Source of the DNA: Acidovorax sp.
Lineage (GTDB): Bacteria; Pseudomonadota; Gammaproteobacteria; Burkholderiales; Burkholderiaceae_C
Assembly (NCBI GenBank): GCA_031277855.1
Contig: JAITLO010000004.1
Location: 54,959 to 118,958 of the forward strand
Reading direction: 5' to 3'
Length of the DNA: 64,000 bases
The notes below the pieces were generated by a model, which saw only the letters and a list, made by a program, of their open reading frames with translations, searched no databases and had not been told where the DNA came from. Shown here in pieces: positions 1-8,399 of this stretch (position 1 is the first letter of the stretch; every line of letters begins with the position of its first letter). A program made the translations under genes and the position numbers.

Positions 1-354
1 GTGCACGGCGCCTTTGTCTCGGACGACGAGGTGCACCGCGTGGTCAGCTACCTCAAGGAGCAGGGCGAGCCCGATTACATCGATGGCGTGCTGGAGTCTT
101 CCATGTCCGATGAGGGCGGTGGTGGCGACGGCGAGGGCGGTGGTGACGGTGAGCAAGACCCAATGTACGACCAGGCCGTGGAAATCGTGCTGAAAGACCG
201 CAAGGCCAGCATTTCCTACGTACAGCGCAAACTGCGCATTGGCTACAACCGCTCTGCCAATCTGCTGGAGCAGATGGAAAGAGCCGGCTTGGTCAGCTCG
301 CTCACGGCCAGCGGCCAGCGTGAAGTGCTGGTGCCCGGCCGCGGGGACGAATAA
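1..354 (+). CDS. ftsK: DNA translocase FtsK, C-terminal end (partial)
   Basis: This is the 3' end of a gene that begins before the window; the frame is open from base 1 to the TAA at 352-354. The 117 visible residues end in a winged-helix gamma domain (about residues 58-115, with [20 protein letters not shown]), the part of FtsK that binds KOPS sequences and activates XerD during chromosome dimer resolution. Before it lies the last part of the motor domain ([18 protein letters not shown]) and then an acidic, glycine-rich linker (about residues 36-52) encoded by GGTGGCGACGG-like repeats. The following lolA gene starts 39 nt downstream, the usual ftsK-lolA order of proteobacteria. Family assignment is firm; only the tail is visible. 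Confidence 0.93.
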   Translation: MHGAFVSDDEVHRVVSYLKEQGEPDYIDGVLESSMSDEGGGGDGEGGGDGEQDPMYDQAVEIVLKDRKASISYVQRKLRIGYNRSANLLEQMERAGLVSSLTASGQREVLVPGRGDE

Positions 355-393
355 CGGCCGCGCGCCGTTTCCTATCGATTAAGGAGTTTGCGC

Positions 394-1035
394 ATGCGCA
401 AGACGATTTTCGCCCTGGCTTTTTCTGCGTTTTCCGCGCTGCCGCTGTGGGCCATGGCCGACGGCATGACCAGCCTGGAAGCCTTTATGAAGAACGCCCA
501 GGCGGGCAAGGCCCAGTTCACCCAGACCGTCACCTCCCCGGGGCGCGATGGTCAGCCCGGCCGCAGCAAGACCAGCAGTGGCGAGTTCCAGTTCCAGCGC
601 CCGGGCAAGTTCAGCTTCAACTACACCAAGCCCTTCGAGCAGCTGATCGTGGCCGATGGCAAAACGCTGTGGATGCTGGACAAGGACCTGAACCAGGTCA
701 CCCAGCGCGCCCAGGCCCAGGCTTTGGGCAGCACGCCAGCGGCCATTCTGGCCTCGGCCACCGACTTGGACGGCCTGCGCAAGGATTTTGGCCTGGCCAA
801 CGCCCCGGATGCCGAAGGCATGGAGTGGGTCTTGGCCACGCCCAAGGCCGCCGACAACCAACTGCGCGAGGTGCGCGTGGGCTTTGACGCCGGCAAGCTG
901 GCGGCACTGGAAATTTTGGACAGCTTTGGCCAGCGCTCGCTGATTCGCTTTGCCCAGTTGCAGGTGCTGCCCTCGCTGCCGGCATCGGCTTTTCGCTTCA
1001 CGCCGCCCGCAGGCGCTGATGTGTTGAAGCAGTAA
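394..1035 (+). CDS. lolA: Outer-membrane lipoprotein carrier protein LolA
   Basis: Predicted 213-residue periplasmic chaperone that takes lipoproteins from the LolCDE complex and delivers them to LolB at the outer membrane. A cleavable signal peptide is clear (about residues 1-22, ending WAMA before DGM). The mature part has the LolA pattern: KAQFTQTV near its start, SGEFQFQRPGKFSFNY, and a hydrophobic-ligand barrel through to the C-terminus. The ATG at 394 is preferred over the in-frame TTG at 388 because the AAGGAG at 381-386 is 7 nt from the ATG and only 1 nt from the TTG. It follows ftsK directly, as is typical; rarA, also usually in this neighbourhood, lies beyond the inserted brnQ. Confidence 0.93.
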   Translation: MRKTIFALAFSAFSALPLWAMADGMTSLEAFMKNAQAGKAQFTQTVTSPGRDGQPGRSKTSSGEFQFQRPGKFSFNYTKPFEQLIVADGKTLWMLDKDLNQVTQRAQAQALGSTPAAILASATDLDGLRKDFGLANAPDAEGMEWVLATPKAADNQLREVRVGFDAGKLAALEILDSFGQRSLIRFAQLQVLPSLPASAFRFTPPAGADVLKQ

Positions 1036-1105
1036 GCGCTGCGGTAGCGCATAGCTGCTTTGAAACCAGGAGCTGCTTGAGCGCACCGGCTATGCGTTAG
1101 AGGGG
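1036..1105 (+). repeat. GATAGCTGC-type intergenic repeat (family C, divergent copy)
   Basis: Just after the lolA stop, GCATAGC near 1050 and GCTATGC near 1090 can pair across a spacer that carries a second AGCTGCTTG. The motif ATAGCTGC recurs directly after the pit and fis stop codons in this window. Similarity is limited to short blocks, so membership of the same family is an inference. Confidence 0.4.
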
Positions 1106-1151
1106 GAAAAGGCTTGAAGCCTCGGTCTCTCCAGCCTTGTGTGTGGGAATG

Positions 1152-1189
1152 AAAAAAAGGGCGTACCTCGCAAGAGGCACGCCCTTTTT
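1152..1189. terminator. Bidirectional rho-independent terminator between lolA and brnQ
   Basis: GGGCGT-A-CCTC, a GCAA loop, and GAGG-C-ACGCCC form a stem at 1159-1184. It is flanked by seven A on the left and five T on the right, so it can stop transcription of lolA (plus) and of brnQ (minus, whose stop codon lies at 1207). Confidence 0.88.
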
Positions 1190-1206
1190 GCTGGAGCAAA
1201 AAAGCT

Positions 1207-2523
1207 TCAGACCTGTGCAGCATCCGGGGCTGGCAGCACCCGGTCGGCAGCCGCAGCCAGCAGCAGCGCGGCCAGCACCGGCGTCAGCCAAGCCATGCCC
1301 ATGGCGGCGCCAGGCAGGGTGGTCAGCCATTGGGGGGCGTCGACCAGGCCTGCAGCCTTGGCGCCATCGATCAGGCCCAGCACCAGGGCCACGCCCATCA
1401 CCGGTGCATAGACGCGGCGGGCCTGCTTCCAGCAGCTGGTCAGCAGGCTGAGCAGCACCAGGGCGATGGATACCGGGTAAATGGTCACCAGCACCGGCAC
1501 GGCCACGGCAATCAGCTGCTCCAGGCCTTGGTTGGCCACGGCCATGCTGAGCAGGGACATTGCCACCACCATGCTGCGGTAGGAGCAGGGCAGCAACTGG
1601 CAGAAATAGGTGGCGCAGGCCGTGACCAGGCCCACGCCCGTGGTCAGGCAGGCCAGCAAAATCACCACGGCCAGCAGCGCCATGCCCCAGCCGCCAAAGG
1701 TGTGCTGCACATAGCTGGTGAGAATCTTCACGCCGGTGGTGGCGTCGGGCGTCAGGCTGCCGCTGGTGGCACCCAGGTAGATCAGCGAGACATAGACCAG
1801 GGCCAGGCCGGTGGCCGCAATCAGGGCGGCGATGATGGTGTAGCGCGTGTGCAGGCTCTCGCTTTCCACGCCGCTGTCCTTGATGGCGTTGACGATGACG
1901 ATGCCAAACACCAGGGCGGCCAGCGCATCCATGGTCTGGTAGCCCTGGACAAAGCCCTGGCCCAGGGCCAGATTGGCGCTGTGGTAGTCAGGGGCGCTGG
2001 CCATCAAGGTGCCTGCAGGCAGCAAAAAGGCCGCGCCACCCAGCACCACCAGGGCCAGGATCAGCACCGGGGTGATGAGCTTGCCGATGTTGTCCACCAG
2101 CTTGCCGGGAAACAAGGCCAAGACCATCACCAGGCCAAAGTACAGCGCCGTGTAGCTGCCCAGCGCCCAGGGGCTGTCACCCACAAAAGGAGCCACGCCC
2201 AGCTCGAACGACACCGTAGCCGTGCGGGGGGTGGCAAACAGCGGGCCTATGGTCAGGTACACGGCCAGACCCAGCAGCACGCCCGCAGTCTTGCCGGTGG
2301 GAGAGGTAATGGTCTGCAGGCCGCCGCCCACGCGTGCCAGGGCCACCACGGTGATCAGCGGAAGGCCCACACCAGTAAGCAAAAATCCCAGGGCGGCACT
2401 CCACAGGTGTTCGCCTGCAGCCAGTCCGACAATGGGGGGAAAGATGATGTTGCCCGCGCCCAGAAACAGCGCAAACGTCATAAAGCCGAGGGCCAGCAGG
2501 TCCCGCGTCTTGAGTGTTGTCAT
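1207..2523 (-). CDS. brnQ: Branched-chain amino acid:cation symporter BrnQ (LIVCS family)
   Basis: Inner-membrane carrier of 438 residues, the normal length of BrnQ, importing leucine, isoleucine and valine with Na+ or H+. The N-terminus, with FMTFALFLGAGNIIFPP, is the family signature, followed by about 12 hydrophobic segments. The frame is open well upstream (to 3255), but that extension overlaps rarA and lacks membrane character; the ATG at 2521-2523 (MTTLKTRDLLALG) gives the canonical start. The gene is transcribed towards lolA and shares a bidirectional terminator with it; it is divergent from rarA. A second branched-chain transporter (livHMGF) lies 2 kb away, so low- and high-affinity systems sit side by side. 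Confidence 0.92.
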   Translation of the reverse strand: MTTLKTRDLLALGFMTFALFLGAGNIIFPPIVGLAAGEHLWSAALGFLLTGVGLPLITVVALARVGGGLQTITSPTGKTAGVLLGLAVYLTIGPLFATPRTATVSFELGVAPFVGDSPWALGSYTALYFGLVMVLALFPGKLVDNIGKLITPVLILALVVLGGAAFLLPAGTLMASAPDYHSANLALGQGFVQGYQTMDALAALVFGIVIVNAIKDSGVESESLHTRYTIIAALIAATGLALVYVSLIYLGATSGSLTPDATTGVKILTSYVQHTFGGWGMALLAVVILLACLTTGVGLVTACATYFCQLLPCSYRSMVVAMSLLSMAVANQGLEQLIAVAVPVLVTIYPVSIALVLLSLLTSCWKQARRVYAPVMGVALVLGLIDGAKAAGLVDAPQWLTTLPGAAMGMAWLTPVLAALLLAAAADRVLPAPDAAQV

Positions 2524-2805
2524 ACCAAAAGCCCTGCACCCCGGCGCTGCGCCTGGGGATGCGTTAAAACATTGCAAACCAAATGAAGCGGGGACTCGGG
2601 CGGGGCTTTGGCGATCAAAGCCTGTACACACCGGGCTGCAGGGTGGCAGCAGGTGGCAACCGAATCGGGCAGGGCAGGGGCCGTTAAGCTTGTGGCTGAC
2701 GGGCCCCAGGAGGCGCTGCTTTTCCATGGCAGTGAGGGGTGACCTCGCTAATGGAGAGCATTTTTCCGCTAAAACCCCATTTTGCCTGATGTGAACTTCT
2801 GATAT

Positions 2806-4233
2806 ATGGCTATTTCCCGAAACCCTGCAGCAACCACTGATTTGTTCGGCGCCTCTGCCGCAGGCCGTGCCGAAGGCGGTGCGGGTGTCTCCGCAGCCCA
2901 CCAGCCGCTGGCTGAGCGCCTGCGCCCCCACACCCTGGGCGAAGTGGTGGGCCAGCAGCAGGTACTGGGCGCAGGCATGCCGCTGCGCCTGGCCTTTGAG
3001 TCCGGCAGGCCGCACAGCTGCATCCTGTGGGGGCCTCCAGGCGTGGGCAAGACCACCATTGCCCGTTTGATGGCGGACGCTTTTGACGCCCAGTTCATCT
3101 CCATCAGCGCCGTGCTGGGGGGCGTGAAGGACATTCGCGAGGCCGTGGAGAAGGCCCAGATGGCACGGGACAGCTTGCTGCAGCAGCGCACTATCGTTTT
3201 TGTGGACGAGGTACACCGCTTCAACAAAAGCCAGCAAGACGCCTTTTTGCCCCATGTGGAAAGCGGCTTGTTCACCTTCATCGGCGCCACCACCGAGAAC
3301 CCCTCGTTCGAGGTCAACTCGGCCCTGTTGTCACGCGCCGCCGTTTATGTGCTGCAAAGCCTGACGGCCGAAGATTTGCAGCAAATAGTGGCCAAGGCCC
3401 AAGCCTTGGGCGCGGTACCTGCTATTGAAACCGAAGCGCTGGACCGCTTGATTGCCTATGCCGACGGTGACGCGCGCCGCCTGCTGAACACGCTGGAGAC
3501 GCTGGCCATCACGGCCGAGCAGGCCAAGGTGGAGGTCATTACCGACACCTGGCTGCTGCAGGTGCTGGGCGAGCGCATGCGCCGTTACGACAAGGGGGGC
3601 GAGCAGTTCTACGACACCATCAGCGCGCTGCACAAATCGGTGCGCGGCTCCGACCCCGACGCCGCCCTCTACTGGCTGGTGCGCATGCTCGATGGCGGGG
3701 CCGATCCGCGCTATATGGCGCGGCGCCTGGTGCGCATGGCCTGGGAAGACATAGGCCTGGCCGATCCACGTGCCATGCAGATCACCAACGAGGCCGCGCT
3801 CACCTACGAGCGCCTGGGCAGCCCCGAGGGCGAGCTGGCTCTGGCCCAGGCAGTGATCTACCTGGCCGTGGCACCCAAGAGCAATGCCGGCTACAACGCC
3901 TACAACCAGATGCGTGCGCTGGTGAAGAGCGACAGCACCCGGCCCGTGCCCATGCATTTGCGCAATGCCCCCACCAAGATGATGAAGGATTTGGACTGGG
4001 GCAAGGGCTATCGCTACGCCCACGACGAGGAGGGCGCTTTCGCTGCCGGCGAACGCTATTTCCCGGATGGCATGGAGGAGCAGCGCCTCTACCAGCCCGT
4101 GCCGCGGGGGCTGGAGATCAAGATCGGTGAAAAGCTGGCCCGGCTGCGCGCATTGAACGAGGCCGCTCGGCAGGCCGGGGAGTCTGCGCCTGCCGACGCT
4201 GACAGCGAAGCGCGTCCAGACTCCGCAAGCTGA
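2806..4233 (+). CDS. rarA: Replication-associated recombination protein A (RarA/MgsA), AAA+ ATPase
   Basis: A 475-residue AAA+ ATPase of the clamp-loader/Mgs1-WRNIP1 group, which acts at stalled replication forks. Visible motifs are Walker A GPPGVGKT (residues 76-83), Walker B VFVDEVH (131-137), the sensor-1 region GATTENPSFE (160-169), and the C-terminal tetramerisation part with MARRLVRMAWEDIGLADP and PKSNAGYNAYN. Length and order match E. coli RarA plus a longer acidic tail. The start ATG at 2806 follows GATAT; no strong ribosome site is seen. It is divergent from brnQ and is followed by a 400-nt gap before the liv operon. Confidence 0.94.
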   Translation: MAISRNPAATTDLFGASAAGRAEGGAGVSAAHQPLAERLRPHTLGEVVGQQQVLGAGMPLRLAFESGRPHSCILWGPPGVGKTTIARLMADAFDAQFISISAVLGGVKDIREAVEKAQMARDSLLQQRTIVFVDEVHRFNKSQQDAFLPHVESGLFTFIGATTENPSFEVNSALLSRAAVYVLQSLTAEDLQQIVAKAQALGAVPAIETEALDRLIAYADGDARRLLNTLETLAITAEQAKVEVITDTWLLQVLGERMRRYDKGGEQFYDTISALHKSVRGSDPDAALYWLVRMLDGGADPRYMARRLVRMAWEDIGLADPRAMQITNEAALTYERLGSPEGELALAQAVIYLAVAPKSNAGYNAYNQMRALVKSDSTRPVPMHLRNAPTKMMKDLDWGKGYRYAHDEEGAFAAGERYFPDGMEEQRLYQPVPRGLEIKIGEKLARLRALNEAARQAGESAPADADSEARPDSAS

Positions 4234-4449
4234 CACCGGGCTGAAGACTGTGGCGCCCGGGTAACGGCGTGTAAGCCGCATCAAGCCACTTTGCAGTCTT
4301 TTCTTGTCCGTGGCAGAATCTTGTATTGATGCGTGTCTTGCATGAAACGCTTTCTGCCCTCTCCCGCACACTCATTGCATCCACGGCATGGATGGGCGTA
4401 GGGTTGCATGGCGTGCGGTCCGGTCACTAATGCAAACCAGCACCATAAC

Positions 4450-4549
4450 GGCCCGGGGAAACCCCATTTTGGGGAGGACTGCAAGTCCATAACGTGCAGC
4501 CATTCCCTTTTCCGGCAGGCCCGCCCGAAATATTTCTGGCGGGCTTTTT
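4450..4549 (+). promoter_or_regulatory. Structured leader/attenuator-like region upstream of livH
   Basis: The 401-nt gap between rarA and livH contains no convincing gene but a run of hairpins. GGGG at 4455-4458 and GGGG at 4471-4474 can each pair with CCCC at 4462-4465, so the two stems exclude each other. GGACT-GCA-AGTCC follows at 4476-4488, then GCCCGCC (4519-4525) with GGCGGGC (4538-4544) and five T. The last element is terminator-like and sits 86 nt before the livH start. It may simply terminate an upstream transcript, or it may act as an attenuator of the liv operon; the sequence alone does not decide. Confidence 0.45.
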
Positions 4550-4634
4550 GCTAACGGAAAAGGCAAGCGCATGGGCGCCCGGGTCAATAGGTGGCCTGAA
4601 AGCAAGCCTGTGACCTGAAGAGAGGATGCAACGT

Positions 4635-5564
4635 ATGGATATCTTGCTGCAGCAGATCATCAACGGTCTGGTTCTCGGCAGCATGTACGCCTTGATAGCC
4701 CTGGGCTACACCATGGTGTACGGCATTATTCAGCTCATCAATTTCGCCCATGGCGAGGTGTTGATGGTGGGGGCGCTGACCAGCTGGAGCTGCGTCAGCC
4801 TGATGCAAGACGCCATGCCGGGTGCGCCGGGCTGGGTGATTTTGCTGCTGGCCACCTTGATTGCCTGCGTGGTGGCGGCCTGCCTGAACTTCTGCATCGA
4901 AAAAATCGCCTACCGGCCCTTGCGCAACAGCCCGCGCCTGGCCCCGCTGATCACGGCGATTGGCATGTCCATCTTGCTGCAGGCCCTGGCCATGATGCTG
5001 TGGAAGCCCAACCCCAAGGCCTATCCCACGCTGCTGCCGCCCGAGCCCTATGAGGTGGCTGGTGCGGTGATCACGCCCACGCAAATATTGATTTTGGCCG
5101 TCACGGCGATTGCGCTGGCCATCCTGGTCTACCTGGTCAACTACACCAAACTGGGCCGCGCCATGCGCGCCACGGCAGAGAATCCGCGCGTGGCTGCGCT
5201 GATGGGGGTGCGCCCGGACATGGTGATCTCGGCCACCTTCATCATCGGCGCCGTGTTGGCGGCCATCGCCGGCATCATGTGGGCCTCCAACTACGGCACG
5301 GTGCAGCACACCATGGGCTTTTTGCCGGGGCTCAAAGCCTTTACGGCAGCCGTGTTCGGCGGCATAGGTAATCTGGCTGGCGCCGTCATCGGCGGCATCT
5401 TGCTGGGGCTGATCGAGTCCATCGGCTCGGGCTATATCGGCGACCTCACCGGCGGTGTGCTGGGCAGCCACTACACCGATATTTTTGCCTTCATCGTGCT
5501 GATCATCATTCTGACCCTGCGCCCCTCGGGCCTGATGGGTGAGCGTGTGGCAGATCGGGCGTGA
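4635..5564 (+). CDS. livH: Branched-chain amino acid ABC transporter permease (LivH type)
   Basis: Membrane-spanning subunit of a high-affinity importer for leucine, isoleucine and valine or related hydrophobic substrates; 309 residues with about eight hydrophobic segments. The N-terminus MDILLQQIINGLVLGSMYAL and the following YTMVYGIIQLINFAHGE are typical LivH sequences. The ATG at 4635 is preferred to that at 4626 because AGAGGA at 4621-4626 is 8 nt away. It is the first gene of livH-livM-livG-livF. No gene for the periplasmic binding protein (LivK/LivJ) is visible in the window, so the substrate is inferred from the family only. A family A repeat separates it from livM. Confidence 0.92.
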   Translation: MDILLQQIINGLVLGSMYALIALGYTMVYGIIQLINFAHGEVLMVGALTSWSCVSLMQDAMPGAPGWVILLLATLIACVVAACLNFCIEKIAYRPLRNSPRLAPLITAIGMSILLQALAMMLWKPNPKAYPTLLPPEPYEVAGAVITPTQILILAVTAIALAILVYLVNYTKLGRAMRATAENPRVAALMGVRPDMVISATFIIGAVLAAIAGIMWASNYGTVQHTMGFLPGLKAFTAAVFGGIGNLAGAVIGGILLGLIESIGSGYIGDLTGGVLGSHYTDIFAFIVLIIILTLRPSGLMGERVADRA

Positions 5565-5569
5565 TATGG

Positions 5570-5653
5570 CCCCCCCCCTGAGTCGCCTGCGGCGCCTTCC
5601 CCCCGGGGGGGACGACACCAGCGCGGCGGGGCGGCCCTTGCGCGGTGTCCCTG
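5570..5653 (+). repeat. Family A three-hairpin repeat, copy A1 (after livH)
   Basis: Starts 5 nt after the livH stop, in the orientation of livH. Three successive inverted repeats are seen: AGTCGCC-TGC-GGCGCCT, CCCCCC/GGGGGG, and GACACC...GGTGTC with inner GCGC pairs around GGCGGGGCGGCCCTT. It lies inside the liv operon, 67 nt before livM. Equivalent copies follow the TM2, rimM, nadC and purH genes. Confidence 0.85.
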
Positions 5654-5719
5654 ACTTGGTGTGCGCCGGTTTTGCGGGCTACGGGTGCTTGGTGTCATGA
5701 ATGATGGAAATGGAACGTC

Positions 5720-6799
5720 ATGAACGATAAAAAAATACTCCAATGGATTCTGGGTGGTCTGGCCCTGCTGGTGCTGCCGCTGCTGCTGCAGTATTTTGGC
5801 AATGCCTGGGTGCGCATTGCCGATCTGGCGCTGCTGTATGTGATGCTGGCCCTGGGGCTGAACATTGTGGTGGGCTATGCCGGCCTGCTGGATCTGGGTT
5901 ATGTGGCTTTCTATGCCGTGGGCGCCTATATGTTCGGGCTGATGGCCTCGCCCCATCTGTCAGAGACCTTTGAATGGTTCAATGCGCTTTTCCCGGAGGG
6001 GCTGCACACCAGCATCTGGCTGGTGATTCCGCTGGCGGCGCTGCTGGCCGCCGTTACCGGGGTACTGCTGGGCATTCCGGTGCTCAAGCTGCGTGGGGAT
6101 TACCTGGCCATCGTGACCCTGGGCTTTGGCGAAATCATCCGCATCTTCATGAACAACCTGGACCACCCGGTGAACATCACCAACGGTCCCAAGGGCATAG
6201 GGCAGATTGATTCCATCAAAGTCTTTGGCTTTGATCTGGCCAAGCGCCAGGAAGTCTTTGGCTATGACATCAGCTCGGTCACGCTGTACTACTACCTGTT
6301 TCTGGCCCTGGTGCTGATCACGGTGCTGATCTGTTTTCGCCTGCAGGATTCGCGCATAGGCCGCGCCTGGATGGCCATCCGCGAGGATGAAATCGCGGCC
6401 AAGGCCATGGGTATCAATGTGCGCAATATGAAGCTGCTGGCCTTTGGCATGGGTGCCACCTTCGGCGGGGTGTCGGGTGCCATGTTTGCCGGCTTTCAAG
6501 GCTTTGTCTCGCCGGAATCCTTCAGCCTGATGGAGTCCGTGATGATTGTCGCCATGGTGGTGTTGGGCGGCCTGGGTCATATCCCCGGGGTGATTTTGGG
6601 CGCGGTGCTGCTGGCGGCTTTGCCTGAGGTGCTGCGCTATGTGGCAGGTCCGCTGCAGGAGCTGACCGGGGGCCGGCTGGACGCCGCCATATTGCGCCAG
6701 CTGCTGATTGCCTCGGCCATGATTGTGGTGATGCTGATGCGTCCGCGCGGCCTGTGGCCTTCGCCGGAACATGGCAAAAGCCTGGCGCAGAAAGGATGA
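5720..6799 (+). CDS. livM: Branched-chain amino acid ABC transporter permease (LivM type)
   Basis: Second membrane subunit of the liv importer, 359 residues. It has the LivM pattern: an N-terminal hydrophobic block, ALGLNIVVGYAGLLDLGYVAF, LKLRGDYLAIVTLGFGEI, and the cytoplasmic EAA-like loop around RAWMAIREDEIAAKAMGIN. The ATG at 5720 is preceded by a weak GGAA. Its stop (6797-6799) lies just before the livG start, indicating co-transcription. The 155-nt gap after livH carries a family A repeat, an unusual spacing for two partner permeases. Confidence 0.92.
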   Translation: MNDKKILQWILGGLALLVLPLLLQYFGNAWVRIADLALLYVMLALGLNIVVGYAGLLDLGYVAFYAVGAYMFGLMASPHLSETFEWFNALFPEGLHTSIWLVIPLAALLAAVTGVLLGIPVLKLRGDYLAIVTLGFGEIIRIFMNNLDHPVNITNGPKGIGQIDSIKVFGFDLAKRQEVFGYDISSVTLYYYLFLALVLITVLICFRLQDSRIGRAWMAIREDEIAAKAMGINVRNMKLLAFGMGATFGGVSGAMFAGFQGFVSPESFSLMESVMIVAMVVLGGLGHIPGVILGAVLLAALPEVLRYVAGPLQELTGGRLDAAILRQLLIASAMIVVMLMRPRGLWPSPEHGKSLAQKG

Positions 6800-6804
6800 G
6801 TGCC

Positions 6805-7626
6805 ATGCAAGAAGTGCAAGCTATGACGACCGCAGCCGTGAATGCAGACAGCGCCCTAAACCCCGTGGTGTTGCAGGTGGCTGGTATTTCCAAGCGCTTT
6901 GGCGGCCTGCAGGCGCTCAGCGATGTGGGACTCACCATAAGACGTGGCCAGGTCTATGGCCTGATTGGCCCGAATGGCGCGGGCAAGACCACGTTCTTCA
7001 ATGTCATCACCGGCCTGTACACGCCCGACAGCGGTAGCTTTTCGCTGGCCGGCCGTCCCTACCGACCCACGGCCGTGCACGAGGTGGCCAAGGCCGGCAT
7101 TGCCCGCACCTTTCAGAACATTCGCCTGTTTGCTGAGATGACGGCGCTGGAGAACGTGATGGTGGGCCGCCATGTGCGCACCAAGTCCGGCCTGCTGGGT
7201 GCTGTGCTGCGCACACCAGGCTTCAAGGCCGAGGAGGCCGCCATACGCCGGCGCGCCCAGGAGTTGCTGGAGTATGTGGGCATTGGCAAATACGCCGACT
7301 TTAAGGCCCGCACCCTGTCTTACGGCGACCAGCGCCGGCTGGAGATTGCCCGCGCCCTGGCCACCGACCCGCAGCTGATTGCCCTTGATGAACCCGCCGC
7401 CGGAATGAATGCCACCGAGAAGGTGCAACTGCGCGAGCTGATCGATCGCATACGCAAGGACAACCGCACCATCTTGCTCATCGAGCATGACGTGAAGTTG
7501 GTGATGGGCCTGTGCGACCGTGTGACGGTGCTGGACTACGGCAAGCAGATTGCCGAAGGCACGCCGGCCGAAGTGCAGAAGAACGACAAAGTGATTGAGG
7601 CCTATCTGGGCACCGGAGGGCATTGA
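6805..7626 (+). CDS. livG: Branched-chain amino acid ABC transporter ATP-binding protein (LivG type)
   Basis: One of the two ATPase subunits of the liv importer, 273 residues. Walker A GPNGAGKT is at residues 55-62; the signature region is LSYGDQRRLEIARALA, and Walker B lies in LIALDEPAAGMN, followed by the switch LIEHDVKLVM. LivG proteins carry this LSYG form of the signature. The ATG at 6805 is chosen because AAAGGA (6791-6796) is 8 nt upstream; an ATG at 6796 overlapping the livM stop (ATGA) is the alternative. LivF starts 2 nt after its stop codon. Confidence 0.92.
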   Translation: MQEVQAMTTAAVNADSALNPVVLQVAGISKRFGGLQALSDVGLTIRRGQVYGLIGPNGAGKTTFFNVITGLYTPDSGSFSLAGRPYRPTAVHEVAKAGIARTFQNIRLFAEMTALENVMVGRHVRTKSGLLGAVLRTPGFKAEEAAIRRRAQELLEYVGIGKYADFKARTLSYGDQRRLEIARALATDPQLIALDEPAAGMNATEKVQLRELIDRIRKDNRTILLIEHDVKLVMGLCDRVTVLDYGKQIAEGTPAEVQKNDKVIEAYLGTGGH

Positions 7627-7628
7627 GC

Positions 7629-8399
7629 ATGGCAGAACAAGTGATGCAGGGCGCGGCGTACAGCGGTGCAGCAGTTGCCGAGCAGGGCGCGGTGCTGCTG
7701 CAGGTCAAGGGGCTGAAGGTGTCGTATGGCGGCATACAGGCCGTCAAGGGCGTGGACTTTGAGGTGCGCCAGGGCGAGCTGGTGTCCCTGATCGGCTCCA
7801 ATGGCGCGGGCAAGACCACCACCATGAAGGCCATTACCCGCTCTTTGGTGGCCAATGGTGGCGATGTGCTCTATCTGGGCCAGAGCGTGCAGGGGCGCGG
7901 CGCCTGGGACCTGGTCAAAGAGGGCTTGATCATGGTGCCCGAAGGGCGTGGCGTTTTTGCGCGCATGACCATTACCGAAAACCTGCTGATGGGCGCCTAC
8001 ACCCGCAGCGACAAGGCCCAGATCGCTGCGGACATCGAGCGCATGTTTGCGCTGTTCCCGCGCCTGAAGGAGCGCCGCGACCAGTTGGCGGGCACCATGT
8101 CCGGTGGCGAGCAGCAGATGCTGGCCATGGCGCGTGCGCTGATGGGCAAGCCCAAGCTGCTGCTGCTGGACGAGCCCTCCATGGGGCTGTCTCCCATCAT
8201 GGTGGACAAGATCTTCGAGGTGGTGGCCGATGTCCATGCCCAGGGCATGACCGTGGTGCTGGTGGAGCAAAACGCCAGTCGCGCCCTGGCCCTGGCCAAC
8301 CGCGGCTATGTGATGGAGTCCGGCAGCATCACCATGGAAGGGGCCGGAGCGCAGTTGCTGGCCGACCCGAGGGTGCGTGCGGCCTATCTGGGCGAATAG
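7629..8399 (+). CDS. livF: Branched-chain amino acid ABC transporter ATP-binding protein (LivF type)
   Basis: Second ATPase subunit of the liv importer, 256 residues. Walker A GSNGAGKT (56-63), signature MSGGEQQMLAMARALM, Walker B LLLLDEPSMGLSP, and the switch VLVEQNASRAL are all present; the VPEGRGVFARMTI segment is typical of LivF. GGAGGG at 7615-7620 is 8 nt before the ATG at 7629, so this start is preferred over the TTG at 7623. It is the last gene of the operon. A CCCCTGG/CCAGGGG hairpin follows at 8471-8494. Confidence 0.92.
   Translation: MAEQVMQGAAYSGAAVAEQGAVLLQVKGLKVSYGGIQAVKGVDFEVRQGELVSLIGSNGAGKTTTMKAITRSLVANGGDVLYLGQSVQGRGAWDLVKEGLIMVPEGRGVFARMTITENLLMGAYTRSDKAQIAADIERMFALFPRLKERRDQLAGTMSGGEQQMLAMARALMGKPKLLLLDEPSMGLSPIMVDKIFEVVADVHAQGMTVVLVEQNASRALALANRGYVMESGSITMEGAGAQLLADPRVRAAYLGE

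Noticed and set aside
1330..2586. A 418-codon plus-strand frame
   Set aside because: Antisense to brnQ, with a H/Q/G-rich composition typical of shadows of membrane-protein genes.
2524..3255. An N-terminal extension of brnQ
   Set aside because: It would overlap rarA on the other strand and adds about 240 non-membrane residues not found in the family; the ATG at 2523 gives the normal length.
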